Shown here piece by piece: positions 1 to 8,723 of a stretch of DNA of 64,000 nucleotides. Within the stretch, counting starts at the first letter, position 1. Each line of letters begins with the position of its first letter. The stretch covers positions 5,262 through 69,261 of the forward strand of contig DHWX01000125.1 of assembly GCA_002413395.1 (NCBI GenBank), read 5' to 3'. Made by a program: the position numbers and the translations under genes. The notes beneath the pieces were generated by a model that was given only the letters and a program-made list of their open reading frames with translations, searched no databases and had not been told where the DNA came from. This DNA comes from Polaromonas sp. UBA5171 (GTDB lineage: Bacteria; Pseudomonadota; Gammaproteobacteria; Burkholderiales; Burkholderiaceae_C).

Positions 1-3000
1 CTGCCCTTGCCGATCACTGGCGATGGCGGCAGCCCGCCAGTGGGCTGAACGATAAACGGCAAGTCGGTGGTGCCGTTGGGGTTGGCACCGTTCGTGTAGG
101 AGACAGCATAAGAGCGGGTCGTGCCAAGGTTGGCGCTACAACTGTTGGCAGTGGCCGCAACGGGTTGATTGGTACTGAAATAAACCACGCCATAGACCGT
201 CAGGGCCGAGGTAACGACCTGCTCATTGGCCTGCAAACCGAGGTACCAGCCTTTTTTGGCAGCCAGGCTGGTGGCGCTGGGAATGGTGCCAGCCGTCACG
301 GCCAGCAGGGAATTCAGGCAGAGTAAGTTACTGCTGCAATTGCCGCTTTCAGCCGACAAATACGTGGTGTTGGCCGGCTGGTCCTGCAGCATGAAAAAAT
401 AGTTGGCTGTCGCGTTGTTGGTGTTCAGCGGTTTTTCGCGGTCGCCCGAGCCCAGCAGCAGGATATTGGTGCTGCCGTAAACCGCCACATCGGGGCCAAA
501 CATGAATTTTCGGTTCGGTGGCGAGGTGCAGGTCGTGACCGTGGCGCAGCCCAGTGACGCAATCTGGGTGATCGTCCAGGCGCCCGGCGCGGTGCTACCG
601 ATAGGCACATTGGCGCTGCTGCCCGAAATCCGGTACACATTGCCGCCCAGATCAGCCGCATAGCCATAGGTCGCCAGGCCGCTGCTGTCGGGTATGAAAG
701 TCACATCGCCGACCACAGGCCGCGTGGTAGGGAATGTCTGGAGCAAGGCCCCGCTGTTCGCATCCATCACATAAATGTGGTTGCCCGTGGTGCTGGGGCA
801 GCTGTAGCTCAAGGTGTCTTCGCACGCAGCGTCGTAGCCCCCCCCCATCACCAGCATGGGCGAGATGGTGCCGCCGACAAGATAGCCGGCCGCCTTGATC
901 ACCTTGGGCGACGCCCAGGTCTGGCCGATGCCAGTCCAGTTGCCGTTGGTGCTGTCATTGGTGCAGGTAGTGCTGTCACAACCGCGCTTCCATTTGAGCG
1001 AGATGGCCAGCGTCGCGCCATCGACCTTGAAGGCATACAGCGCCCGGCCGCCACGGCGCATGGTGGCGTAAATCCAGGCGTCGCCATTGGTGTCCCGGTA
1101 GGCGGTCACGCTGCCGTCCATGCCGTAGTTTTTGGGGGTGCCAGCAATCTTGACGCTTCCGTCGCCATTGAGCACCTGGATCGTCTGGTTGTTGAAGTAC
1201 AGGCGCTGGAAGGAAGCGTAAAACTCGGGCGGAACAAAAGACCACAGCTCCGCGCCTGCGGCCACCGTGCCGATGGCGGCGCTGCGGTTGCCGTTGATGG
1301 CCCGCAGCACCCCGTCGTTGCCGCCGTAAAACACCAGCACCTTGGGAACGGTATCGGTGCCAAAGTTGATGGCTACCGGGCGCGAGTGCACCACATCGCC
1401 GTGTGCCGAGGGGCGCATGGCGGTCGCGGCCACGGTGGCGGGTTCGTCGTTGCTTGGCAAGGTTTTGTCGTTCGTTCCGCGCGCCCAGTTGATCAGCGTC
1501 GTACTGGTCACCGTGGTGTTGGTGTCGGAGCTGCCACTGATTCCCAGCGAGCTATTGTTAAGGTCGCTGTCCGAGGTATTGAAATCCTTCAGAGTCGTGC
1601 ACGCGGCAAAGGTTGACGAACAGGTCTGGACCGTGCGCGTGCCGGGCGACGCCGCGCGCAGCATATAGCCCTGGCCACCTTTCTCAACCATATTGCCGTC
1701 GGGCGTATTGGAGCTGGCGGGGTAGCCCAGGCAATTGGGCGTGGCAAACAGGTTCCAGTAATTGTCCGTGTTGGAAAGTCCCGGTGTCCAGAAGCTGCGG
1801 GCACACTCGGCAATAAAGTCCGAGCCGCTGCTGGAAATGGCCGCGGCGCCATCGGCATCGAGCATCCTGAACACGCCGTTGAGGTAGCCCATCTTGTACT
1901 GCTTGAGGTTGCCGGCCCAGCGCGGCAGCGAATTCGGGTCCGGCCTGAACATGCCGACAAAGACCTGGTTCAGATAGGTGCCCTGCGTGTTCACGCTCAC
2001 CGGCAGGCTGACCGAGGCAAACACGCTGTTGACCGACTGCACCTCGCTCAAAATGTCGTTGAACGCAGTGCGCAGGCCCGCGTAGTCCGTGGTGGGGAAG
2101 TACTTGCCGCCACCCTGCGTGGCCGCGCTGTTCAGCAACCAGGCATAACTGGCCTGGCATTTGCTGCCCAGCACCCCGACGGTGTAGGTGGTGATGTTTT
2201 GGCTCAACATGTAGCGCGACCACTCGTCCAGGTAGTAACCTGCATTTTCATGCTTGCTTGGAAAGTTCACCGTGCCACAGGATGTGATGTTGTTGGCGCC
2301 GGTGTTGATGATGGTTTGTTGCGCGCTGCTGGCCGCGGGGAACGCGTTCATCGAGATCGTGCTGTTGGTGCCAGCGAGCGCATCCATGGGCCCGGCATTC
2401 CCCGTGCTATCCCCTGGCGAACCGGAGGCGCTGTAGGAGTTGCCCACAAACACGACAAAATTTTTCTCGCAACCAGGAATAGCCGCATAGGGGGTGCCCG
2501 AGAGCCCGGTTTTGCCCGCAAAAAAGGCCCAGGCCTCCTGCATCGTCGCCGCCGTTGCTTCGTTATTGGCCTTGATATACCCCGGACCGCTACCTCCGGA
2601 AGTTGTCCAGGAAGCGATCCATGACAGAAAATCACTCTTGGTACTGGTGGTGAGCCCCGTCAGCGGATACACCAGACAGCCGCCATTAGCGCTGCCCCCA
2701 TTGCCTGGACAGGCGTGACCAGCGCGGGTGACCACGTTTCCGGCGTTATAGACCATCACGCCGATGTTGAGGCTAGCCGTGCTGGAGACGGGCAGCGAAT
2801 TGATCACGGCGTACAAGGCACATTGCTCGATGCCGCCCACGGTGCCTGCCAATGTATTGTTCGCACCCTCACCGCCAATAGCGCAGGTTCCGGCGCTGGC
2901 GGGCGCCGCACTGGAGCTGAAATCGGCCGCGTTGTCGAGCACCAGCAACAGATTGGGCGCGGCGCTGGTTGTGGTTCCGGCAAAAAGATCAATGTCTTCC

Positions 3001-3077
3001 GCGCGCGCCGTTTGCGCGGTGAGTTGCACCAGGCACAGGCTGGCCAGCAGCAGGATCTTGAGGCAGTGGGTTTTCAT
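1..3077 (-). CDS. pilY1: PilY1-like type IV pilus tip adhesin/assembly protein (3' end outside window)
   Basis: I read one open frame of about 1,025 codons from an ATG at 3077 to the window edge; the stop lies outside. It begins with a signal peptide ending near ARA-ED. An N-terminal VWA-like segment follows (PNLLLVLDN near residue 50), then a C-terminal region with PilY1 propeller phrases such as GGNDGVLRAINGN and RGGRALYAF. PilY1 sits at the pilus tip and acts in pilus assembly, adhesion and surface sensing. The MIDAS-type serines after LDN are absent (LDNAADF). It is last in the operon, 22 bp after pilX. The operon context and propeller motifs make the call firm. Confidence 0.9.
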   Translation of the reverse strand, partial: MKTHCLKILLLASLCLVQLTAQTARAEDIDLFAGTTTSAAPNLLLVLDNAADFSSSAAPASAGTCAIGGEGANNTLAGTVGGIEQCALYAVINSLPVSSTASLNIGVMVYNAGNVVTRAGHACPGNGGSANGGCLVYPLTGLTTSTKSDFLSWIASWTTSGGSGPGYIKANNEATAATMQEAWAFFAGKTGLSGTPYAAIPGCEKNFVVFVGNSYSASGSPGDSTGNAGPMDALAGTNSTISMNAFPAASSAQQTIINTGANNITSCGTVNFPSKHENAGYYLDEWSRYMLSQNITTYTVGVLGSKCQASYAWLLNSAATQGGGKYFPTTDYAGLRTAFNDILSEVQSVNSVFASVSLPVSVNTQGTYLNQVFVGMFRPDPNSLPRWAGNLKQYKMGYLNGVFRMLDADGAAAISSSGSDFIAECARSFWTPGLSNTDNYWNLFATPNCLGYPASSNTPDGNMVEKGGQGYMLRAASPGTRTVQTCSSTFAACTTLKDFNTSDSDLNNSSLGISGSSDTNTTVTSTTLINWARGTNDKTLPSNDEPATVAATAMRPSAHGDVVHSRPVAINFGTDTVPKVLVFYGGNDGVLRAINGNRSAAIGTVAAGAELWSFVPPEFYASFQRLYFNNQTIQVLNGDGSVKIAGTPKNYGMDGSVTAYRDTNGDAWIYATMRRGGRALYAFKVDGATLAISLKWKRGCDSTTCTNDSTNGNWTGIGQTWASPKVIKAAGYLVGGTISPMLVMGGGYDAACEDTLSYSCPSTTGNHIYVMDANSGALLQTFPTTRPVVGDVTFIPDSSGLATYGYAADLGGNVYRISGSSANVPIGSTAPGAWTITQIASLGCATVTTCTSPPNRKFMFGPDVAVYGSTNILLLGSGDREKPLNTNNATANYFFMLQDQPANTTYLSAESGNCSSNLLCLNSLLAVTAGTIPSATSLAAKKGWYLGLQANEQVVTSALTVYGVVYFSTNQPVAATANSCSANLGTTRSYAVSYTNGANPNGTTDLPFIVQPTGGLPPSPVIGKG

Positions 3078-3099
3078 GGTGTGCTCCTGATGATTGTGC

Positions 3100-3606
3100 C
3101 TACGGACACAGGCTCGCCTTGCGGTCGCTGTCGAGTTCCACGCGCACCCCTTGGCGCACATTGATGGACGCGCCACTGACGATATCGGTCACGGTGGCGT
3201 TGATGTCCCACAGCGTGCTGTAGTTGGGCGTGCCACAGCCGCTGAACGGGAGCGTGACGCTGCTGCACGAGCCGGTCCCGCCGGCCACCTGCGTGGCTTG
3301 AATGCAGACCGGCTGGGCAACGGCCACCGAGTAGTCGGCAACGCCATCGTTGTTGATATCCAGGGTAATGGTCTGGGCCGGGGGGATGGTCGTGAAACCG
3401 GTCTGGAAATTGATGCCGACCACCTGCTCGATCGCCTTGTTGGCCGCCGCGATGGACTCATTGCGAAACTGCATATTGCCCACCGCCTTGAGGTTGGTGC
3501 CGCTCAGCGTAAATGCCGTGGTGACCATCAGGGTGATCAGGACCAGCATGATGAGGCCGACAATCAGCGTGACACCTTTTTGCCGCTGCAGGGCGCTGGG
3601 TCTCAT
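3100..3606 (-). CDS. pilX: Type IV pilus minor pilin PilX
   Basis: 168-residue minor pilin. The N-terminus has a short basic leader (QKG) followed by a long hydrophobic helix (VTLIVGLIMLVLITLMV), which fits PilX proteins that pack with PilV, PilW and PilY1 to prime pilus assembly. The E5-equivalent of major pilins is replaced, as is usual in PilX. Its ATG overlaps the TGA of pilW (ATGA at 3603-3606), so translation is probably coupled. The C-terminal half is a beta-rich globular region with paired cysteines. Confidence 0.85.
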   Translation of the reverse strand: MRPSALQRQKGVTLIVGLIMLVLITLMVTTAFTLSGTNLKAVGNMQFRNESIAAANKAIEQVVGINFQTGFTTIPPAQTITLDINNDGVADYSVAVAQPVCIQATQVAGGTGSCSSVTLPFSGCGTPNYSTLWDINATVTDIVSGASINVRQGVRVELDSDRKASLCP

Positions 3607-4851
3607 GGCGTTTCCCTCCGGCCGGAAATATTGGTCAGGCGCACCGTGGTCTCAAAAACGTGGCGTTTGTAGCCATCGTTGAAGGGCCCGAGCGTGGTGC
3701 TGCCAAGCGCGTAGGTTTTGCTGTCGGTCTGGCCGAGTGCCTTTTCGCTGCTGCGCGCCAGCACATAGAGCTTGGCCGACACGACATTGCGCAGTTGCGT
3801 CACATCGCAGCCGCCGCTGCCGCTGCAGCGCACATAAGCCTCGGGAAACACCGTCGCCACGGTTGGGCGGCAGCGTATTCTTGGCATAGTTGCCGACGTC
3901 CAACGCGCAGGTGAGCGGGTCGACACGCTGCACCGCAGTGGAACTGGCAGGCGTCGGTGGAATAACGGTGGCGGTGCTGTAGTCGACGTCGGTATTGCAG
4001 CGACTCTTGGCGTCAATCCCCAGCTCGACCCGGAAACCTTGAATCCCTTCAATCAGGGCCACGGGCGGGTCAAAGGGCGGCGTGTCGGCGGCGGTGGCAT
4101 TGAAACTTGCCCGCATCAGCGTGGGAATGCCATCGCCCGCCGTCACCGCATAGTTGCGAACATAGTAAACATTCGAGATGAACTTTCGCTTGTCGGCCAC
4201 AGTGGTGCAATTTCTGTTGGTGAGTATGAAGCTGGCCGATGTATTACTCAACACGTAACGGTTGGCTGCGGTGGTTTCAGCTTCACAAAACGAGGACTGA
4301 AAATACACTTTGTTGTTATCCAGGGCTTCACAACTTCCTACCCCCGGCAAACAGGTTTCGGCATGGCGCGTCACCAGCACATCGGTGTTGGGCTGCTGGT
4401 TGGTCACAAACGCGCAGTTGGTGGGACTGGTGTCAAAGCTCTGCACCGGAATGCCTATCAACGCATATCGGTAACCGAGATTTGGGGTGATATCCCAGTT
4501 CGCATAAGCCAGGCAGGGGTCGGGCGTCATGGCAGGCGCATCACTGGGAACGGCCGTTGAGCTGAGGTCATCAAACTGGGGAACATAGCCACCCCAAAAT
4601 CCGGCATGCTCGATATCCTCCTGCAGGATGTCGATGGCGAAACGCCCGTTTTCAATCAGGCTGTTGGTTTTGGCCATCTCGGTATTGGTGCGGTTGACGT
4701 TAAGAAACACCGCAATCAGGGCGACCATGAGCAGGAGGCCCAGAGTGACCGCCACCATCAGCTCAACCAGCGTGAAGCCGCGCTGCGATCGCCGCGGCAG
4801 GGCCCCGCCGCGCGCGGACACTTTTTGAAGCAAGGCAGGAAAATGCGTCAT
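3603..4851 (-). pseudogene. pilW: Type IV pilus minor pilin PilW, frameshifted as sequenced
   Basis: The N-terminus has the prepilin site and helix RGFTLVELMVAVTLGLLLM. The start is taken at 4851, five bases after the pilV stop; a further upstream ATG would overlap pilV by 49 bases. The frame reads well to about residue 328 (YAKNTLPP). The conserved PilW C-terminus (KLYVLARSSE, DGYKRHVFETTVRL) then continues in another frame and stops at 3603. Removing one base from the GGG run at 3865-3867 (plus strand) joins the two parts into one normal PilW of about 415 residues. This is either a real frameshift mutation or a homopolymer sequencing error. Confidence 0.85.
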
Positions 4852-4856
4852 GTCGT

Positions 4857-5435
4857 TCAAACCAGGGGAGCTATGCGGACCACGGTGGTCACCGTGCGTC
4901 GGCACAGGTCATTGACACAGGCCGAACCCGTGGCAGCGTTGTACAGGTTTTGCCCGCAGGTGACGCTGGCCGGAGGCGCCGACAGCGGCACCTGCCCCTG
5001 CCATGCGATGGTGATCATGTATTCGCCATTGCCCAGGCCATCCACACAGCCGCGCCCGCCGACCACGGCACCCAGATTGCTGCCGCTGCTGGCAACTTCC
5101 GAAGCCCCCTGCAATGCGCTGCACCACTCTCGATCATCGGTTTGCTGCAATGTGTCGGTGGAGCTTGCCGACGGGCATGTCATCCCCGCACCGACGGCGC
5201 TGGTGGTCACATAAGTGGCCGCTGCGCTTCGATTGGTGCTGATGCGGTTGGCCATGTCATTGAGCAGTTCTAGGGCCTGGGCACGCTGATAAGACTCCAT
5301 CTCCGAGACCTGCATGCGCGCCTGCAGGCCCGCCAGACCCAGCAGCCCAAAGGCGATGATCACGATGGTGACCAGCACCTCGATCATGCTGGAGCCGCGC
5401 TGACCGGAAACCTTTTGCAAGGTTCGCACTACCAT
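4857..5435 (-). CDS. pilV: Type IV pilus minor pilin PilV
   Basis: 192 residues with a type III prepilin signal (QRGSSMIEVLVTIVIIAFGLLGLAGLQ), including Glu at position +5 of the mature helix and the GLLGLAGLQ segment typical of PilV. Two cysteine pairs lie in the C-terminal domain. It overlaps the end of pilE by 7 bases and pilW starts 5 bases after its stop, so the genes form one tight operon. The protein would be processed by PilD and join the minor-pilin tip complex. Confidence 0.88.
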   Translation of the reverse strand: MVVRTLQKVSGQRGSSMIEVLVTIVIIAFGLLGLAGLQARMQVSEMESYQRAQALELLNDMANRISTNRSAAATYVTTSAVGAGMTCPSASSTDTLQQTDDREWCSALQGASEVASSGSNLGAVVGGRGCVDGLGNGEYMITIAWQGQVPLSAPPASVTCGQNLYNAATGSACVNDLCRRTVTTVVRIAPLV

Positions 5436-5827
5436 TTGCTGGTCGGAGTTTTCACCCCGTCGCTGTTTAACGTGAGGTCACCGTCGCTGGTCTGGCTGCC
5501 GATGGCTGTGAAGGTGATCAGGAATGAGGGGGCCGTGCTCGCACCCGTGCTGACGGCGATGTCGTAGCTGTACTTGGCGCTGACATCGGGGGGCAAGGCA
5601 TAGCCACTGGTTTCAAGCACTGTTTTGGTGGCATAAGCGCGATTGGCCAATAAAAACTGCTGCTCGCGATTGGCGATATCCATCATCTGCGCCTTGGCGG
5701 CGGCGCGATTGGACTTGATGATGTGGCTCATGTAAGACGGGTAAGCCACCGCCGCCAGAATGGCTACGATGGCCACCGTGATCATCAGCTCGATCAGCGT
5801 GAAACCGTGTTGCTTGCCTGTTCGCAT
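5429..5827 (-). CDS. pilE: Type IV minor pilin PilE
   Basis: 132 residues with a classic prepilin N-terminus, GFTLIELMITVAIVAILAAVAYPSY. The size and single pilin domain fit PilE-type minor pilins rather than the major pilin. It is the first gene of the pilEVWXY1 operon. AGAGGCG lies about 6 bases before the ATG as a ribosome-binding site. The operon promoter should lie in the 183 bases separating it from divergent ribD. Confidence 0.85.
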   Translation of the reverse strand: MRTGKQHGFTLIELMITVAIVAILAAVAYPSYMSHIIKSNRAAAKAQMMDIANREQQFLLANRAYATKTVLETSGYALPPDVSAKYSYDIAVSTGASTAPSFLITFTAIGSQTSDGDLTLNSDGVKTPTSKW

Positions 5828-5929
5828 GTCATCGCCTCTTTTTGCTCAAATGAGTGAAACCTGATGTTAATGGAGATCAGGCGAACAATCGGCGTCCGCC
5901 CGACAACCGGTCAATTTCAAGGAATGAAT

Positions 5930-5956
5930 GGTGCCGGCTTGTGCCAAGCCGGCACC
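5930..5956. repeat. Perfect 11-bp inverted repeat upstream of ribD
   Basis: GGTGCCGGCTT and AAGCCGGCACC are separated by 5 bases, forming a strong hairpin 55 bases before the ribD start. No T tract follows, so it is not a classical terminator. It does not resemble an FMN riboswitch. It may shape the ribD leader or act on the pilE side. Confidence 0.5.
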
Positions 5957-6010
5957 ACCCCATGCGCATGGGATACTGGCTTCCTTGATCCACCTCCCCC
6001 CGCGTTAGCC

Positions 6011-7120
6011 ATGCCGAATCAATATCCGCCCGCCATGGAGCAGTCGCTGGACTGGGCGCGCCGCGCCCTGCTGCTTGCCCCGCCGAATCCACGGGTGGGG
6101 TGCGTGCTTGCGTCAGCGCAGGGCGTGGTCATCGGCATGGGCCACACCCAGCGCACGGGCGGGCCTCATGCCGAAATCATGGCGCTGCGAGACGCCGCCA
6201 CCAGGGGCCACTCAGTCATTGGCGCTACCGCCTACGTCACCCTGGAGCCCTGCTCGCACCACGGGCGCACCGGCCCGTGCTGCGACGCATTGATTGCAGC
6301 CGGCATTCAAAAAGTCGTGGCCTCGATTGCCGACCCCAACCCGCGGGTGGCTGGACAAGGCTTTGAGCGCCTGCGCGCGGCCGGCATTGAGGTCGAGGTT
6401 GGCCCTGGCGCGGCCGAGTCGCGTGAACTCAATATCGGATTTTTCAGCCGCATGATCCGCCAGACGCCATGGGTGCGCATGAAAATGGCCGCTTCGCTGG
6501 ATGGCACCAGCGCTTTGGCCAATGGCCAGAGCCAGTGGATCACCTCACCCGAGGCCCGCGCCGACGGCCACGCCTGGCGCGCGCGCGCCAGTGCCGTGCT
6601 GACGGGGATTGGCACCCTGCTGCAAGACAACCCGCAGCTGGATGTTCGCCTGGTCGAGACACCCCGGCAGCCTTTTCGCATTGTTGTGGACAGTCGGCTC
6701 CAGACACCCCCCGATGCCAATATTTTCAAGGCTGGCGGACCGGTCTGGATCTACACCGCGGCCCACGACGCTGTCAGGCAAGCCGCGCTGCTGGCCCGGG
6801 GCGCCACGGTGACCTGTTTGCCAGATGCCCATGGCAAAGTGGATCTGGCCGCCATGATGAAGGACCTGGCGCAGCGCGAGATCAACGAGCTGCATATCGA
6901 GGCCGGGAGCAAGCTCAATGGCTCGTTGATCCGCGCCGGACTGGTCGATGAATTTCTGGTTTACCTGGCGCCCAAGCTGCTCGGCCCGGGCCTGGGCATG
7001 GCTTCGTTCGGGCCGTTGCAGGCATTGTCCGAGGCCATCGCGCTGCAATTTCAGTCCACCGCAAGGGTGGGCGTTGATTTGCGCGTGGTGGCCCGCGTCA
7101 ACGGGCGCGACCAGTTCTAA
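6011..7120 (+). CDS. ribD: Bifunctional riboflavin deaminase/reductase RibD
   Basis: 369 residues. It deaminates and then reduces the pyrimidine intermediate made from GTP in riboflavin synthesis. The N-terminal deaminase domain carries the zinc motif HAE and PCSHHGRTGPCCDAL (about residues 51-88). The C-terminal reductase domain begins at WVRMKMAASLDG. I chose the ATG at 6011 because the family starts just before the deaminase helix; the frame stays open 49 codons further upstream without conserved content. ribE follows 80 bases later. Confidence 0.92.
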   Translation: MPNQYPPAMEQSLDWARRALLLAPPNPRVGCVLASAQGVVIGMGHTQRTGGPHAEIMALRDAATRGHSVIGATAYVTLEPCSHHGRTGPCCDALIAAGIQKVVASIADPNPRVAGQGFERLRAAGIEVEVGPGAAESRELNIGFFSRMIRQTPWVRMKMAASLDGTSALANGQSQWITSPEARADGHAWRARASAVLTGIGTLLQDNPQLDVRLVETPRQPFRIVVDSRLQTPPDANIFKAGGPVWIYTAAHDAVRQAALLARGATVTCLPDAHGKVDLAAMMKDLAQREINELHIEAGSKLNGSLIRAGLVDEFLVYLAPKLLGPGLGMASFGPLQALSEAIALQFQSTARVGVDLRVVARVNGRDQF

Positions 7121-7200
7121 ACGCGCTCGGCCAGCGGTCTTTTCATGCCCTTAATTGGCGTTGTCGGCGCGGCGCCTGGATTCCCTGCGAAAATACGGGA

Positions 7201-7833
7201 ATGTTTACCGGAATTATTACCGGCTTGGGGCGCATCGTCGCCGTCCAAAGCCTGGGCAGCTCTTCAGACCATGGCAAGCGGCTGACTGTCAAAACACCTG
7301 CGGGTTTCCTTGATGACGTGAGTTTGGGCGACAGCATTGCTCTTAACGGCGCCTGCATGACAGCCACGGCGCTGGACCACGCCCACAGCCAGTTTTCCAT
7401 CGACGTCTCCGCTGAATCGCTGGCCAAAACCTGCGGCCTGGCCGAGCCCGGCGTGATCAACCTGGAAAAAGCCCTGCGCGCCCATGACCGTTTGGGCGGC
7501 CACATCGTGGCGGGTCATGTGGACGGAATTGGCAGCGTGACGCATTTTTCCCAGGTGGGCGAAAGCTGGGAATTGCGCCTGCTCGTTCCCCGGGAGCTGG
7601 GCAAGTACCTGGCCTATAAGGGCTCCATCGCGGTCAATGGCGTCAGCCTGACGGTGAACCGGGTCACCGATCTGGCCACTGACAGTGAAATCAGCATCAA
7701 CCTGATACCCCATACGGTACAAAACACGTCGCTCGGCCAGTTGGCTCCGGGCTCCCAGGTCAACCTTGAAATTGACCTGATCGCGCGTTATGTCGAGCGC
7801 ATGCTTTCAACAGAAGTGGCTCCGTTTGTTTGA
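7201..7833 (+). CDS. ribE: Riboflavin synthase alpha chain RibE, C-terminal tail replaced by an inserted islet
   Basis: 210 residues with the two lumazine-binding repeats; it begins MFTGIITGLGRI and has the second repeat after ELGKYLAYKGSIAVNGVSLTV. It dismutates two 6,7-dimethyl-8-ribityllumazines to riboflavin. The protein is conserved up to ARYVERML. After that, the last 8 residues (STEVAPFV) come from inserted DNA. The ancestral tail ([11 protein letters not shown]) is still legible at 9627-9659. The core enzyme is intact, so activity is expected to be retained. Confidence 0.93.
   Translation: MFTGIITGLGRIVAVQSLGSSSDHGKRLTVKTPAGFLDDVSLGDSIALNGACMTATALDHAHSQFSIDVSAESLAKTCGLAEPGVINLEKALRAHDRLGGHIVAGHVDGIGSVTHFSQVGESWELRLLVPRELGKYLAYKGSIAVNGVSLTVNRVTDLATDSEISINLIPHTVQNTSLGQLAPGSQVNLEIDLIARYVERMLSTEVAPFV
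7783..7805 (+). repeat. Left boundary repeat (attL-like) inside ribE
   Basis: 23-bp copy of the ribE 3' coding segment. It matches 9603-9625 except at base 7788, with 17 identical bases at 7789-7805. Sequence diverges immediately after 7805. Confidence 0.8.
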
Positions 7834-7862
7834 ACAACTTTCCCCGAATATAAGTGGACTGA

Positions 7863-8048
7863 GGGCGGGTTGCAAACGGTGCAGAGTTAGTGACTGCTGC
7901 GGGCTTAAAGCCTGGTGATTTTGTTCATGTCAGATTACTTGATAGCGGCGATATTCGGGTGCGTCCGTCCAAGGGAAGACAGTACGCCACAGCCGAGGCA
8001 TCCAAGACGGCCTCAATGACTGATCCGACCAAAGTAGAGCAGTGGTAG
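7863..8048 (+). pseudogene. Small reading frame or fragment resembling the C-terminal half of an AbrB/MazE-type antitoxin
   Basis: A 61-codon open stretch contains LKPGDFVHVRLLDSGDIRV followed by RPSKGR, the pattern of the C-terminal half of AbrB/SpoVT-fold antitoxins. A GTG at 7890 would give a 52-residue protein, but the usual N-terminal strand of the fold would be missing. It ends with TAG at 8046-8048, upstream of the PIN module. It is most likely the relic of a second antitoxin, or a very small protein. The assignment rests on pattern alone. Confidence 0.4.
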
Positions 8049-8127
8049 CGGATTACAGCCTGGACTCACGAAGCCTTCCATCAAGATATACCCGTGTCAT
8101 CGGTGCATGATGAGTTGCACGTCCGAT

Positions 8128-8164
8128 CGAAATTTCGTATTATTCGTTTGTTTCGTTTTATACT
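8128..8164 (+). promoter_or_regulatory. Promoter/operator of the PIN module
   Basis: A perfect 10-bp palindrome (CGAAATTTCG, 8128-8137) lies just upstream of a good -10 box, TATACT (8159-8164). No strong -35 is visible, so an activator or a weak promoter is likely. The palindrome is well placed for autoregulation by the downstream DNA-binding protein, which starts at 8199. Confidence 0.45.
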
Positions 8165-8198
8165 GAATCGACATCTGAATCAATACTTGGAGGGCATC

Positions 8199-8717
8199 AT
8201 GCCTACCGCTGCCACATTGGGTAAAACACCTGCCCACCGCTACGACCCGCTGGGGCCTTTGGCTGATGCCATCGGTTCGATGACCGGAACCGTGTCCGAA
8301 CAGGTTGCCAACGCCCTGCACCAGCTTCTTGAAGCCACCACTCCGCAAAGCCGAAGCGCCCGCTTGCAGTTGATTCGCCACTTGGTGGACATTGAGAGCC
8401 AATCGGTCGGTATCGAGCTGCCCAAGGCGGTTGCCGCCGCCAATGACCTGATCAGCACTGCGCAGGCCGCTGAGTTGTTGGGGTACAGCCGCCCCTACGT
8501 CGCCATGTTGATCGACCAGAACAAGCTCAAGGGTGCCACTGTTTCCGCTGGTGGTCATCGGCGGGTTTCACGTGCCGCCGTGCTGGACTGGAAAGCCAAG
8601 CATCAAGTAACCGGCAAGGCCACTGACCTGCGTACTGAGGGGCAAAAAGCCGGGGTCTACAAAAGCACTGAAGCGGATGCGCTACGCCGCGTCAAAGCGC
8701 TTTCCAAGAATCGGTAA
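8199..8717 (+). CDS. Excisionase-type HTH DNA-binding protein, probable antitoxin of a PIN module
   Basis: 172 residues. The central part (LISTAQAAELLGYSRPYV, then GGHRRVSRAAVLDW) is an excisionase/MerR-like winged helix as found in antitoxins paired with PIN toxins. The N-terminal 80 residues are helical and not recognised. The ATG at 8199 is preceded by GGAGGG (8189-8194); the frame stays open upstream from a GTG at 8094 but that part lies in the promoter. The PIN gene starts 7-10 bases after its stop. It probably neutralises the nuclease and represses the operon. Confidence 0.75.
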   Translation: MPTAATLGKTPAHRYDPLGPLADAIGSMTGTVSEQVANALHQLLEATTPQSRSARLQLIRHLVDIESQSVGIELPKAVAAANDLISTAQAAELLGYSRPYVAMLIDQNKLKGATVSAGGHRRVSRAAVLDWKAKHQVTGKATDLRTEGQKAGVYKSTEADALRRVKALSKNR

Positions 8718-8723
8718 CGGTCA

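Noticed and set aside
5828..6010. FMN riboswitch before ribD
   Set aside because: I looked for the conserved RFN stems and found only a simple hairpin.
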